Source of the DNA: Sebastes aleutianus
Taxonomy: Eukaryota > Chordata > Actinopteri > Perciformes > Sebastidae
DNA: 64,000 bases
NCBI GenBank assembly: GCA_916700875.1
Contig: CAKAKS010000039.1
Span: 7,899,544-7,963,543 of the forward strand
Reading direction: 5' to 3'
Below, piece by piece: positions 10,723-25,700 of this stretch. Position 1 is the stretch's first letter; each line of letters starts with the position of its first letter. The position numbers and the translations under genes are program-made. A model generated the notes under the pieces. That model was not told where the DNA came from and searched no databases. It saw nothing but the letters and a program-made list of their open reading frames with translations.

Positions 10723-13700
10723 CTGTAAAAAACACAAAGACAAAATAAAATCATATAAAACACTCTTCACAAAAAACACTTGCTCAAATCAATATTGAAC
10801 TGTATCTTTAAAGTTAATGTCTGGGGTTCTACACATTTTTGTTAAATTGTTTTAAAGTTTGCAACGTTATGATGCTGAAATAAAGAGTTTCATGCTGACA
10901 AATTACGTATAGCATTCCTAGAATCGGCACCGTTTTTGGTGAAAGCGCTTTTAAAGTTTTTGGACCCTCATCTTGGTGTGAGCTACAGAGACATTTTAAA
11001 TTACATTATTTTATAAGCATGTACAGTTTGAAAAACAGGATCAAAGGACCAATATGTAATATATTTACTGTAATAAATCATAAAATGACCATGATATGTC
11101 ATCAGAGATTAAGGAAACATGCTAAATTGAAATACTGGCTTCTCTGACAACAACGCTACAGTCAGTATGTTCTCCTTTGAAATCTCAAATCCAGTCCTGA
11201 ACATCTGTTTTTTTGTTTTGGCCGGTGTGGTCCCGTCCACTGCCCATTTTCGACAACTCGTTGCCACATACATATGAAACAAATTGGCATGCAGACGCAG
11301 CCTTCTGCAGCCATGGAAGCAAGCAAACGAACTGGATCAACAGATATCACGTTAACGTTAGAGTCTACCTGACTTCAAAAGCCCCGGCACATTTCTCTGT
11401 GGTCCGTGTGCAGCTGGGTTATCAAGGCAGCGAGTATTTGAGACACAGCTGGTGAAGTGATTCCGACTACTGCAGCTGGCCAGAGGCTAACACGGTCGTG
11501 TCTAGAAGGTAATCTTCAAATTGCGAAAACTTGCCCTTACCGCTATCAGTCACACCGGAGGAGCGGACGGGCCACGGCTTCAAAGTTTCGAATTTAGACT
11601 GCTGTTACCCGTTTTAAACGCTAGCTGTCAGTGCTACATATTGCTTGCATAAGGATTATTTAAGCACTGGATGTACTTGTCATTGCACTGAATGAAAATG
11701 CATTGGTTGATGTAACTTGCCGTTTGTTTTAAGTCTGTTGTCTCTTATGTGAAATGTTTTATGTTTCTATGTTGTTTTTAACTTTTGTTTTTTAAGTCTG
11801 TTATTTGTGTTTTTATGTGGTGCTTGTGTGAAACTTTTAAGATGCCCTCTTGTTCAGGACCCCCTTGCAAATGAGATACAAAATCTAAATGGGATTTTTC
11901 TGGCTAAATAAAGGTAAAATAAAGGAAAGTAAAAAAAATACAAAGCTTCAGCCTGCTGCTGAGCGCAAAGACAAGAAGTAGTGGGAAACAGCTCGCCTGG
12001 CTCTGTCCAAAGGTAATAAAATCTGCCTTCCAACACTAACCAACACTTTACAGGGGGAATCACAGAGAAACCACTTCATGCTAAACTAAGCTAATCACCT
12101 CCTGGCTCCACCTTCACATTTACTGTGCAGGCATGAAAGTGATATCGATGTTCTCATCTTGGCAAGACTACTTCTCAATTGTGGTTATGTGTACCTTTAG
12201 TCTTGGCAAGTCTGTGTTGGACTGCTCCAGCTGAAAGCGCAGCTCCAGGTTCTCAGAGGCCAGCTTGAGGTTTTCTTTTTGGTGGTCCTGATCTCTCTGT
12301 GAGGGAGTCCCAGTGCCTCGTCCTGAAGTCTGTAGGAAGTAAAAGACACAAAATCAGCCAGGCGAAATTAATTAAAAACCATGATGGGTATTACACTGCT
12401 GTGGAGGAAAAGAGTGAATCTTCAAAAAGCGCTAAGGGAGTGTAGAAGGACAGCTTTATTATGAGGTCACGAAACTGTCTCTACCTACACACAACACAGA
12501 AACCTTTAGTCCATAACAGACAATGCAGAGAAAAACATCAACACACTAACAAGCCACTTACCGCTCACTTTTAATAACGTTTTTCTCTGCAACATCTACT
12601 GCAATGCTATCACAACACTACCACTTCAGCTGGGTGACTACAGAAGCTTGGAGTACCTTCAGATATCTAAGCGATCTGCTCTCTCGTTTCCGTACACGAT
12701 CATCACGTTTTTTAACGATGAATCTCTCTGGGTGTTTGCCCAGTATGGAGCTGGAGTCCACATCTGGTTCTGCTGAGCGGGACTGTTCTGCATTATCACC
12801 CTCTGTTACCTCCTTTGTAGTCTCAAGTGCTTCATCTTTCAGCTCAGCCTGTTCCACAGCCTCCTCCGGCTTTTCTTCTGCGATTCCCGCGTCATCATCT
12901 GTATCATCTTGTTCACCAGCACCCTCTTTATTCACGCTTTCAGCGCCAGTTGCTGCCGCCACTGAATCAGGGGATGATATAGGTGATCCTGGTCTTCCTG
13001 GTAGATCCTCAGGCTCGGGCTCACTTCCTTTCGTGGTCCGCGTTTCTTCCTTTTCTTCAACCACATCAACTTCAGAACTAACTGGGTATATATCTGCTTT
13101 GGTCTCACCTTCTTTAACATAATCGGTGGTGTCAACATCATCTTCTCCGGTTTTGTCTGCTGCTGTGTTTTCTGCAACATTAGGACTCAATCGCTCTACT
13201 TCAGTGCAAACATCCTCTGCTGCAGCAAAGCTGGTTTGGGTTTCTCTAGCTACCTGGCTTTGCTTTGGCTTCCTGTGTTGGTCAGCGGGGTCCTTCACAG
13301 CTGCAGGGCTAACGACGCGGCTGCAGGAGTCAGCAGGACGGGGTGCTGCATTCCCTTCGCATGACCCATCCGCAACATCAAAAGTGATAGAAGAAATCCC
13401 TCTCGAAGCCCAGGAGGAGGAGCTTTTTGGCCTCAGAGGCTATGAATCAGATTAAATCCAGTAAAGGAGATACATAAAGAAAGAGAGTAAAGCATGATGA
13501 ATAGAGGGATAAAAGAAAATCTGGCTCCTTAAAACAGAACGGGGATACATTATACAGAGGAGGGAAAAATGTCTTGTTCAGTCTAGAGCTGAAACGATTC
13601 CTTGAGTGACTCGAGTAATTTGATTTTAAAAAAGTCTTCGTTTAATCGTTTGTTTTTTTGTTAGCATTTCAGAAAATGTTTAGTTAGTTTTAACAGATGC

Positions 13701-16700
13701 AATTTAAGACATGAAAATGTAGATTTTATTAATAAGGAATCCAATCGGTTGTTAATTTTAAGACACGTCTTATTTTCTCTTTTGTATATTTACTACTCTT
13801 CCTTAATAAAGCAAAAGCATTTTTATCCGATTACTCGATTAATCTATGGAATAATCGGTAAAATGCCTAAATGCCTAAACTGCCTACTGTACATCCTGCA
13901 ATAAATGTGAGGTATTCATCTCTTTAATATGTATATAGGGCTGAAAATATTTACAATTGTCATTATCAATTAATCTAGATTCATTTTTCAATTAATCAAT
14001 TCATCGTTTAGTCTATAAAATAGCTAAAATAAAGGAAGAATGCCCATCACAAGTCCCAAGAGCCAAAGCTGATGTCTTCAATGAATACCTAAAATATTCA
14101 ATTTAAAACTATATAAAACAGATTATTTCATTTGAGAAGAATGTTTGAATGGATGAACTTCTTACATGATTTACAAATTCCTCAAAAAAGATTCTGTCGA
14201 TCCAAAACTAAACAAATCGTTCCCACATTGTATGTATCAGCATGTATTTATGTTACTATATGAATTATCAGGATACTTCTTTCAAAATCCTGCTCATTCA
14301 TTACAATCATCATCATGTTCTGCATGTTGATGAGCACTTACAGAGGGTCTTGATGGAGGCTCTTTGGACATCTGGCTCTCTACGGAGTGGAGTCTCTCTT
14401 CCAGGTAGCGGTTCCTCAGCGACAGATTCTCCATGGCGTCGTCACGAGGTAAAGCCTGGTGCTGTCTGGGAGTTCAAGTTTTGTATTTTTATAATAGAGA
14501 CAAGTTGTGGTCATAAATGGTCAGACAAACTCAGCTTTAAAGTGTATCTCAAAGTATGATTTACGAAGTTGAAATCAAACGTCTTGTACAGAAATGCAAG
14601 TATAATTTAGATTTTGTGAAGCCCTTTTGAATGAAACGTGCTGTATAAATAAAATAATATAATTATGTAAATCAGCACATTGTTCATCAATGTGTTTTAC
14701 AAGTGCAAATAAAGGTTATATAGAAAATAAGTTACACAACTTTATACACGTATACGAAATCATTGTGCACCTGCAATATCTTTAAAAACATTTCTTTGTT
14801 CAAAATGCCCTGATTTTATTGTCTTGTTTTGATTTATTTGAAAGACTGCTACGTACTTTATGGTGAGGATCTGTGTCTCCAGGTCTGAGTTCTTCTTCTT
14901 CAGCTCTTCCATCTCCTTCTCCATCTCAGTGGATCGCACCCCCACCACCTGATCAGCAGTCACACCTCGACCCTTCAGCTTCTTCTGCAGTGCACTCTTC
15001 TCTTGCTCCAGTCTGCACGCACAATAAAAACACAGAGTGGAAATAGAAAATTAGAAATGTAAAAGCACACACCCTGGTAAAAAAAACCATATGCGCTCTC
15101 AGTTTTTTGATATTTTCAAATTTGAAAATGGTACTGTAGTAGCTTTCCATTGAATTCTGTCACCATATTTATAATTTTCCTGATAGAACAAAACAGTAAA
15201 GTACACCAACTTCCAAAATGGTGCACTGTCAACATCAGTACATAGTGTATAGTTTACTGTGGAGCACTGACTGAGCTCCCAGGCACCTTCTTATTTAAAG
15301 CGCCATCACATTTTGAGTTGAAAATGTGATGTACTTGGGAATTGACAGATAACTTACTATACTATAAAGCTAAACCCTACACCTTCCCTCCTTGACAAAT
15401 ATATCCTCTTATTATTATTATTAGAGCTGAATCGATTATTTCAACTTCTCAAATGTGTGAATTACAGCTTTTCTTTGTTTTATATAATAGTAAATTGAAT
15501 ATCTTATTGATTGTGGGTCGGATAAAACAAGGAATTTGAAGACTTCACCGCTGGCTCTGGAAAATTATAATGTGCTTTTTTTTTTTTTTACAATTATCAT
15601 TTTATAGACATAACGGTTAATTAAGAAAATAATTGGCAGATTAATCGATAATGAAAATAATCATTACATGTTCCTAGTTGCCTATTGCAGCTTCAATAAG
15701 TTATTCTGTCATGTATAAAAAGAGCAAGATCATAGAATACAGTGTAAACTGTCCAGTACGATACACAAACTGACCTGCCGTAGAGGTCTTTAAGAGTGAC
15801 GAGCTGTTTCGACAGGGCTTCATTCTCTCGTTCCTTCTCCTTCAGTGAATTCTTCACCTTTTCCATCTTGGACTGCCATTTCTTTCCCTCCTCCCAACGC
15901 ACAATGTCGCCTTTGGTCTGTCAGACAAACAGGTCGTACATCAAGAGAACGTACGAACAAATGATAATGCCAACGACAGAACTGATGCTCAAACCTTGTC
16001 ATTATCATCCTTAACATTTTTCATTTCTGCTCTTTTCTCCAAGTCAGACTCGAGCCTCCTGATCTTCCTCTGCAGATTCTCGACGGTTGGCCCCTTCCCA
16101 TCTGGTTCTGGTTGACTCTAATCAGCAAATACAGAAACAAAGATGTCCTGAGCACCTCACTTTTCTTAAACAGTGAACAGTGGAGGTCGACAGTGGTCCT
16201 AACAGGTATTCCATTCCCTTTCGGGTCACAACCCATGGCATCATGTTTAAGATACGAGAGACAGAGATGAAGCTAAAGCTTTGTCCTAGCCTCAGACCTC
16301 CTATCTTACCTGAACTTGAGAAATCCCAACTATAACTGTATCTACGTTTAGAAAGTACACGACTGCCTGTATCTTTGATTAGAGTGTGCTGGACTGCTAC
16401 ATATTCTATGTGCAGGTGGACCTATATAGTGCTTTATTTCTATTTATGTCATCCCATCTTGTCTTACGTCTTATTGTCATTTTATCTCATATTTGATCTA
16501 TTTTGTACTCTATCTTAATTCATCTTTATATGACTAGTGCTCTTACTGTGGCTAGTGCTTTTTACTGCTGCACTGACCTGTTCTCTCGTCCAAAACATTT
16601 CACTGTACCATTGACCATGTGTTACATAAGACTAATAAAGTAAAACTGAACTGAAACCAGGCTTCTCGGCGCCAGAGTTCAGATAGCTTGGGTGACCATT

Positions 16701-19700
16701 GTGAGGTTGCATGAGACGCAAGGCTGTGATGTTAAAGACAGATCTGCGACGGAAGTCTGGAAGTCACCAGTTTAAATCCAAGTCTGTCCAAAATGTCATC
16801 ACTTTATCTTATTCTGTGAAATTGTCATAATTGCCATATGAATTCTTGAGTTACGACCAAAAAACGTGTTTTTTGGACAGGCAGTTTGGACGTACAGAAG
16901 GATGGAAGGACAACCTGAAAACATAATACTTCTGGCCACAGCTGTCGCCGGTGCGGAGGCATAAAAAACAAAGTGCATTTGTGATCTGTACGACCATCAG
17001 CAGAGCCCCATGCCTCCTTGTAGGCCTCTCCAGAGCCGGACGTAGCACGACAATCAAATTAAAAAGTAATCGTCATGGCAGTTGATATATACTCATTAAT
17101 ACATGGTGCGGTAAATTTGAAGCGTCATTATACGTTTTGAGTACCTCTCAATCATTATATTCCGGTGTTCAAGTTGTTTCCCATCGTCATGGTCATTGCC
17201 ATACAGACCTAAAAACACTAATGCTGCCATTTTTGGCAGTTATTTTGAATTCAGGACAGAGTCTATGCCATCGTAATTTAGGATTCCTAACTTGGAAAAT
17301 CCCTATATTAGGATGGTTCTGTAATGGCTAAATTCTTATCCTATAAGATACGATAGGATTTATTCTAAAATGCACTTAAGTAACATGTAACTGTATTACC
17401 AAATATCCTAAATGTCATCCGAAACTGAGCTAAGATAGGATTTCAGACTTAGGGAAGTTTCTGTAATAAGGCCCCAGTACATTAAAATGTCATGCTCGGT
17501 GGCACTGGTCCACGTGAATAGCTAAATAATTAAATTCTGACATCCACTGGAGTTGTTTATCTAAAATCTTAGAGGAATGCGAGATTCCATTCTGGGCGCA
17601 TTCCTCAGTTTATTTAAATTAAATTGTCTGGATGTCCTGCCCTTTGTCCACATGATGTTATGCTAACTGGATGTGTCATGTGGCTCAATCACTTCAAAGC
17701 TCAGATAATAGCAACAACAATAAGCTCCAGATCAAAGTCAAACCAAGCTGCATGCTTCCTTATAAATCAGCAGCTTGGTGTGTTATTCCACGCTCCTTAG
17801 GAATGCTAACCTGGAGGGCGCTGCTGAGCCTCCTGACTTGCTGCTTGAGCTCCTGGATTTCCTGCTCTCTCTCCTCCTTTTCAGCCTGCAGGCGTCTCTG
17901 TGTTTTCAGACTCCTCTGGAGGTCCTGGTTCAGGCCGTCCACTTCCTCTTTCAGGGTGTTTTCCTGGCCTCTGGCTGCTCTGGTTAACTCCTTCGCAGCT
18001 TGAAGCTCTTCGTTAAGTTCTTGCACCCGCACCTTTGTCAGAAGAGGGATTTTCCAATTTGAAAGGATAAGCTAGATGATATTCTTTAGTACTCTTATTG
18101 ACAACAAATCCTATGAAAATGATGTCAATCAATCAATGAAAAATCAGTTCCTTCATACTACAAACACGGCCACTGAAGTTTATTTTGACACCATCCTGCT
18201 GGTTCACCAGATGTGTATTAGTCTGCAGCTGAAAATAGTCCCCTATAAAATGCAGTAGTTACTCTACCTGTATCAATAACATTTGCTAAAAAAACTACAG
18301 TGCCAAACTGTTTTAGAAAATTAACTTTTTTATAAATAAAACTTTGTTTTTGTGACCTCTTTTTAACAATGAATGTCTTCAATAGAAACAAATTGACGTG
18401 ATGCAGAGGGCCACAGGGAAGAAGAAAATACTGAAGGACTGACTAACATATTGTTGGTTGGTTGGTTGGCTTTCATGTAATTTGTTGGCAATAACAAAAA
18501 ATACAGAATAACTATCTACCATGACTACTTGCTATTATACTAGTTAGTTATCGGACATTCAGCCCCCCCATGTAGCCCGAATGGAGTGATCCTTTGTTTG
18601 ATGACCACATATTTCCGCCACTGCGACGATTCGACTGTGAAGTTGGCAGTCGATCATCATCGTATAGTCGACTATTCGGGGTCACCCCTACATGTGTTAC
18701 TACTAGCTACTGTTCTGAGACAGATAGGCTGCGACTGCAAATCAACATAGACCAGAAGAGTGTACTTGGTTGCTAACGAGTGTAAAAGTAGGAGGAGATA
18801 ATATAGTATATAGTATATATATATAGTAAAAAACAAAGTGTGTTATTATGAGACCCACCTTTAGCTCTTTGGTGTGTCTGTCAACCAAAATCTGTACATT
18901 GAGGCTCTCCTCTTTCTGTGCAGCGCTGGCGATGACTTGGTGCTCTGCAGCAGACGTCATCTCGGCCCGCAGCTCCAACAGAGCCTTACTGAGAGCCTGA
19001 GAACACACAGAGAGCAAACAGATCCCAGCTATGATAAACATGATGAATACAGTGGTCAGACCTCATTTTACAGTTAATGCACCATCACCCATTTCTTCAT
19101 GCATTACTTCCTCTCTTCTTCGTAAAAACTTAACAACAGTGTTACTGTATGCGGTGAAAAATTACATAATTTGGCTGAAGTTTTGAGTAATATTATAGAA
19201 TATGTATCATAAAAAAAAATGCTTTGGGCCCTTTTTGTTAATCATGTAACTGATATCCAGATCCACTACTCTTAATTGTTACGCAGTTAAAAGGCTGAAA
19301 AGAAGCCTTTATTCAAACTTAATTCAAGTTTCAGTACCAGCATACACCGGGTGACCAGTAGGAAAAAACTTCCAGATCATGGCACCAGTCCATCACACAG
19401 AATTTATAGCACCCAGTCCACCTAACAGGCACAGGCTCTTTGGACTGGGAAGAAACAGAATCACCCAAGGGAAATGTGCCAAAAACAGACAGTAGTTCCT
19501 CATCCTCCAGAAACGAATCTGGGTATTTTAGCAAAGCAACAGGACTAACCACTTTATGATGCTCACCATCATACCGAGGGGTTAAAGTGGGATTTGGCAG
19601 GTGGGGAAACCCTTAGTGGCCAATCCACATACAAAGCGTTTTTGGAAGCGTTTTTGACGTCTGTTACTCGTCTCAAAGAACAGATGCGATTCCATTTTAT

Positions 19701-22700
19701 TAAATGTATCAATCCACACCGACTCCCTGAGACGTCTCGATTTTAGACCATTTCAAATGGAGGGAGGGCCAAGCTGGGGCCATATGCAATTTTAGGGGAA
19801 CCAAATATATCACTGTTACATACCACCACCACATAGGTTTTATCACTGCCCATGAATAATCTAAATATAAATGTGGGGAGAATAATTTAAAGTTAGGGGG
19901 GCCAGAAGGGGGTCCAGGCTCAATATTACAGGGGCACTTGCCCCCCCCCTTAGAACCGGCTTTACTCTCACAGAGGCCCCAGTGTTTTTTTACACTTTAA
20001 GTATATTTTTGTCACGTTTAGGGAAGCGCAGGCTAATCCACATAGACAGCTGTTTAAAATCACACAAATATCCCGCTGTATATTTGATTTTAACTTATTA
20101 TCCATATCTGAATTGATTGATCAAGGCTCCCAGTCCGTCTCTGAGCTTGTCTGTTTCACTACAGGCAGAGATTCTCCTCACTCGCTATGGTGGGTGCCAC
20201 TCATGTCTCTCTTAGGTCTCGCTTCCAATGGGGGACTTCCAGTAAGATCTGGTGTAGTGGTGCAACGTGGGAAAATGACTGTGGGGTGTCATTACTTTTG
20301 TGATTTATTGAGTGAGTGATCTCAATAGCATCAGTTAGAAGGAATGCCAGGCTGCAGCATTTTCTATGAAACTGCCAATCACATTTATTTACTTATTAAT
20401 CGAAGGTGCCAGATCGCTGTTCCAGATCGTTCCGGCCCGCTTCAACCCCTGATTATATCACAGACCAAAAAGTAAACTTATGTGAGTGATAAAAAGAACA
20501 ACCTTGAGCTGTTTCTCTTTCTGTGTGAGCTGTGCTTTCAGTCGTTCCACCAGGTTTTTCATGGTGTTGCTGGGGGAGCGGACGTTGGCCTCCTTCTGGG
20601 CTGCCAGCTCAGTTCGGAGGTAGTTCATCTCCTTCTCCATCTGGACCATCTGGCCCGTCTGATCCTCAGTCTCACCAGACAGAGCTTTCACCTGGGCAGC
20701 ATGATACTCCTCCAGCCTGCAACAAATACCCTCTGTTAGCTTGTTTTATGAGAGACAGATTTGATTAATTTCTGTTATTACATACTTTGAAATACTTTTA
20801 TCGTGACTTTTAATATATATCTGACAGGAGAGTGGGAAAGTATTTTTGACTTGGCAGGTCCAGGTCATTACTACGGACTGTATACAGTGGGGGTTTAAAT
20901 ATTTCGCCCACCCCCATTCAAATGCCACACTGCACTACTGAACTCTTGTAAGTCTTCTTTAATCTACTTTGCTTTAGCTGCTTTTTATTAAACTTTTAAC
21001 CTTTTGAATTTCCCCTTAAGTCGCTTTAAGGTTGTTAAAATCATCTTAATCTACACTCTCCGATAGTGTCAGCGTGTTCCATCTCTTCATTGAAGCTATA
21101 TGGTGCTGAAACCTATTCTACAGTATGGTATTTTAAATTATTCAAGACATTCAGTTCAGAAAAGTTATTCAGGGACTTTTTCAGGCTGTAAGGGTACCTT
21201 GTGTAGGGTACTGTATATATGTCCCTGTATTTCAATGAACTTTACTATCAGGCTTTCACACATTAGGTGTAATCCTGGATGAGATCCCAATTAGCCAAGT
21301 GCTTACAGTGACATCAGTGCTGGGCATTTTACACACATTGGTTTGTGGACTACGGTTTTGAAGCCTTGAGTTCGTCATTTTGGCGGTCGTTATCCTGGTT
21401 TTTAGCCATCGCTTGTTTTTTTAACCAGAAGTGACATGAGAGGGAGGAGTGAAGACATTTTTAGGCGACCATTGTATGTTCGCTGCTGACAATATTTGCA
21501 ACAATCATTACTGTACCCCCTCACCTAAATAACTAAGATAACAAAGGATTCTGATTCTGTTTTAATATAATCTCCACAGGTGACCACTGGGTCAATATCA
21601 GAAAAAAAAACTGGGGTTTAAAAAAAGGGATAATCACTTTGACATCTCGTGAGCATGTTTCTTAGCCAGTGTTTCCACGGTGGTCCTCTGTCGCTCCATC
21701 TCAGCAGAGGCCAGCTTCAGCTTCTCTGTGACGGAGTAGAGCGAGCTGTCCTGTTCAGCAACTATCTGCTCCAACTCAGCCAGACGCTCCAGGTGTTTGG
21801 TGGTTGCCACCCTGATAGTGGGCTTCTTCATCAGTTCCTGGACAGAGGAAGGAGGGAGCATTAAAAGGTGCTAAATTCCATATTCAGAGCATATCTATTG
21901 AGGGATTGTCTCCACACGGCTCTCAACATGGTAGCTGGCATGCTAGCAGCTTACAGTGCAAACAATGGCAACAGTGCTGACAGAGCTAACAGTGTTAACC
22001 TGGGGGGGGAACCGGAGGGTGGGTGCTACACTTCTGTGACGACACCGTATGAGCGCAGTGCAGATCGTTGAGTGTGTGTGTACGTGGGAAGTGAGTGGTG
22101 AAGCAAGAGAGAGAGAGCAGCGGCGGCGACGGCAGCTAGTAACGTTATCGATTCCATCCCAAGCAGGCAAAGTTAACAGTGTTTGGTTTGTCCGTTCAGG
22201 GCTACTGTAGAAACATGGCAGTGCAACACCCCATGGAGAGGACCCCCTCCCTATGTAGATATAAACGTCTCATTCTAAGGTAACGAAAACACAACGACTC
22301 TTATTTTCAGGTGATTATACGCTAAAGAAAACAATTATAATATTATACTCAATTTCAGCCAATAGATCCCCTTAATTGTTACACAGTGAATCTCATGTCA
22401 TAGACTAAGCTTGCACCAATGTTGTTGTGGGCCTTAGCTAAAAAAAACAAACCCAAAGCTATTTAAATAGGTAAAAAAAACAGTTCACAAAGCGAGACAC
22501 GGATACATGCGTACCATTGCGGTCTGTTTGAAGCGGTCCAAGGAGGTGTCCGTAAGCAAGTCCAACTTCTGATGCAACATTCTCAGCTCCTCCTGGTGTC
22601 TCTTTATCATCTCCTCCTGATCCTGGGATCAACAAGGTGGAGGTAAATGAAACAAAGTTAGATGTAAAAGGCTAATAAATATTTAATCAGAGTGCTGACA

Positions 22701-25700
22701 TTTCTGGTTGTCGACCCATTGCATATTCAAGACATTATAAACCCTAACTCCAACAGACACTGCAACTAATCACTGATAAAAATGTTAATCACAAATAAGC
22801 TAATGCCTCTTAAACAGCCCATGGGAATAACAGAAGAGACTTGTTGCATCCTTGTATCACTGTACCTGTCTGGCTTGAGCCAACTGGTTGTGGTATTTCT
22901 TTAGCACGTCCTCTTTTTTGTCAAGTCGGCCCTGGAGGTCTTTGATGGTCTGGTGAGCCAGTTTGAGGGCAGGCTGATTGTCTGAGTGACCCTCTTCATG
23001 CTTGGCAAGGTCAGCTAGCAGGCGTTCTCTGTTGGCGGAAGCTGGGAGCCGCAGACGCAGCTCATTGATCACTTTATCCCTGGACACGATGTTCTGTTCT
23101 GCCTTCCACAGACCTGCTTCTTTCTCTTTCAACTTCTGCATATGAAGGATTTACAATTCAAACAACACACATTGCATTTGATTTCATGAGAAATACTGAG
23201 TGCATGAATGAGGACTGAATACTATTACCTCATCCAAACTTTTGCAGGTGGCCTGTGTGTCCAAGATGGTGCGGACATGCTCTCTGATTTTACCCAAAGC
23301 AAACTCTAACTGATGAGCAAGAGGTAGACTCTGGTCTGGTAGGGATCCTTTACCATCCTCATACTGAAAACAACCAAAAGTATAGTAATAACCCAAAGCT
23401 ACAACACACCAGCCTGTTTCTGAATAGTCATGTTTTACTTGCTGTTAATTTGAACAATAGTTCACCTTTTCTGAACTGCTTAGAATTTCAGTCTGGTGCT
23501 TCTCGTACTGGTCCAGTTGGCGCTCCAGCTCCACCTCTCGCTGATCATACGCAAGCTGGTGTTCTTCTCGAAGCTTGACACGGCAAAGAGAAGAGTCTTC
23601 TGCATTACCATGGCATTTACCTTTAACACTACAATACTACTGGCCTGCTTCTGTACTTAAAAGCTCCTTAACAAGTGAGGCAGTTAAAATTGTGAGGTTG
23701 TGAGGGCATAAAAGTTTAGATTGTTATTAAATAATAAATTGTGGTGTGTGTCAACTCGCTGTGAGAATAGAGAGCAGAAAGCGCAGCTGGTACCCTATGA
23801 TCCTAAAATTTGATTTAAATTGATCAATATATCGCCTTGTTTACAGTATCTCAATATATTGCAAGATAGTGAATTGTAACCCCTGTATCATGATACGCAT
23901 CATATCGCCAGATTCTTGCCTATACGCAACCCAACCTAAGTCCCGCCCCGTTTCGCTCTGAGCTCCAATAACATTTGAGCAAGGTTGGAACCCGGAAGAA
24001 CCTCAGTCAACTTTCCCCTTTCCTGTTATACTTAGATATGCTACCTCTGTTCAAAGGTAACATTACTATGCAAGTCACATTGCATTGGTAACATGAATTA
24101 TCGCTAGCCAGAATAAGATCAAGGCTGGCGTTCCTTTGTTTATTTTACCTCTGTAAGGCTTTGTGCCGTCCCAAAGTAACTTTTGGTGTTATTTATTTGG
24201 ATATACACAGTGTCTAACATCCCAACGGGAAAAGTTACCTGAGTAAAAGTTATCATCGTGAGTAAATCCTTCCATGACATACTGTAGTCCTTGCTGTCGA
24301 TCTAATACACACTGCGGCACCCAGCTAAACAGTAACTAAGGGTGACGGGACTTAGGATCGGTCAATTGAGACACACCACAATATTGCATTTGTATATAAC
24401 CCTGATGTGTTTGTCAAGTGTTTGTTTATTCATTTTGAACACAATGACAAAAAAAATTGTGAATTTGTGTCTGCATAATTTAGCTTATTCTTGAGCATGT
24501 GTATGGAAAGTTCCAAGAGTTTTCCTCTCACCATGTTTTGCTGCACAATATCCTCTTCCAGCGAACGGATGGTTTGCTCCTGCTCTTCTACCAGGTTCTT
24601 CAGGTACCTGATCTCCTCCTTCTGGACCACCAGCTCCCTGCCTTTCCTCAGCTCCTGCAGACGAGCTTCTTCCATCTTCTTGTGCCACTCAGTTACCTGT
24701 TTCAAGCGTACAATTGCAGATTAGTTGTGGGCAATATGTGCTACAGACAAATGAGATCACAAGACTAACTGTGTGTTATTCTACTACTTTTTAAAAGCTG
24801 TGAAAACATTTATATCTGTCAATCAACCAGAATGACCTTCTGAGCCCCTTTCACATCCTTCAGTGTTGAGATGAGCTCCTCCAGGGATCGAAGTCTCAGT
24901 TCCAGTTCTTCTGCCCTGCCCTCTGCCCTCCTCCTCTCCTCCTCGGCCTTCCTCTTCTCCTCCTGGGCTTTTGCTCTGTCCTCCTGGAGGCTCACCAAGG
25001 CCACAGAGAACTTTTCCTGCTGGGGAAGAGGCAGTGCTCCGGCAAACTGCCTACGTAGCGACTGGATGGTCTGCCGTAGGTGCTTGGAGCGATTTCTGCC
25101 CTCCTGGCGGGCGAGGAAGAGAGTGCGCTCACTTGCATCCAGCCGCTGTTCAGCGCGCAGCTTGTAGGCCTCCAGCTGTTGGATTCGAGAGGTAGCAGCC
25201 TCCAGCTTGGCCAAAGCAGCTGACTCACTGAGCTGCAGAGCCACAATGTGCTGGTGGAGCTTTGCAATCAGGGCCTTCTCATCTGACTGTGACTGAAGGA
25301 AAGATGACACCGTGAAGATAAACACTTAAAAGTATTTCAACCGACTCACTAACGTACGCCAACTGCCTGCTACAAAAACAAGGGTTGTTTGTGTTTTTCA
25401 ATTCCAATATTGAGAGGCACAGCTATTATACAAGGGATTTTACAATGGTTTTACTTTCATTTTAGCCTACAGAGCATTGGAAAATTTGAAAAACATTATG
25501 ACGTAACTATATTTCTTTCCATATTTTTACCATGTTGAAAGCAAACGCCTGAAAGATTTTATGAATCGGTGTAAAATACCACAAACAATGACTAATATTA
25601 AGTCGCCTGTGAATTGATAGAAAGTATAGTTAAGTATCTGATTTGGCGAGGTCTCTCAATGCATCAAGTACCTAAAGATGCTCAAGTTTAAATCCCATTC

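Noticed and set aside
12604..13122. 172-codon plus-strand ORF rich in serine
   Set aside because: It is the antisense shadow of the acidic minus-strand exon candidate: GAA/GAT codons read backwards give TTC/ATC and Ser-rich runs. It has no splice or family support.
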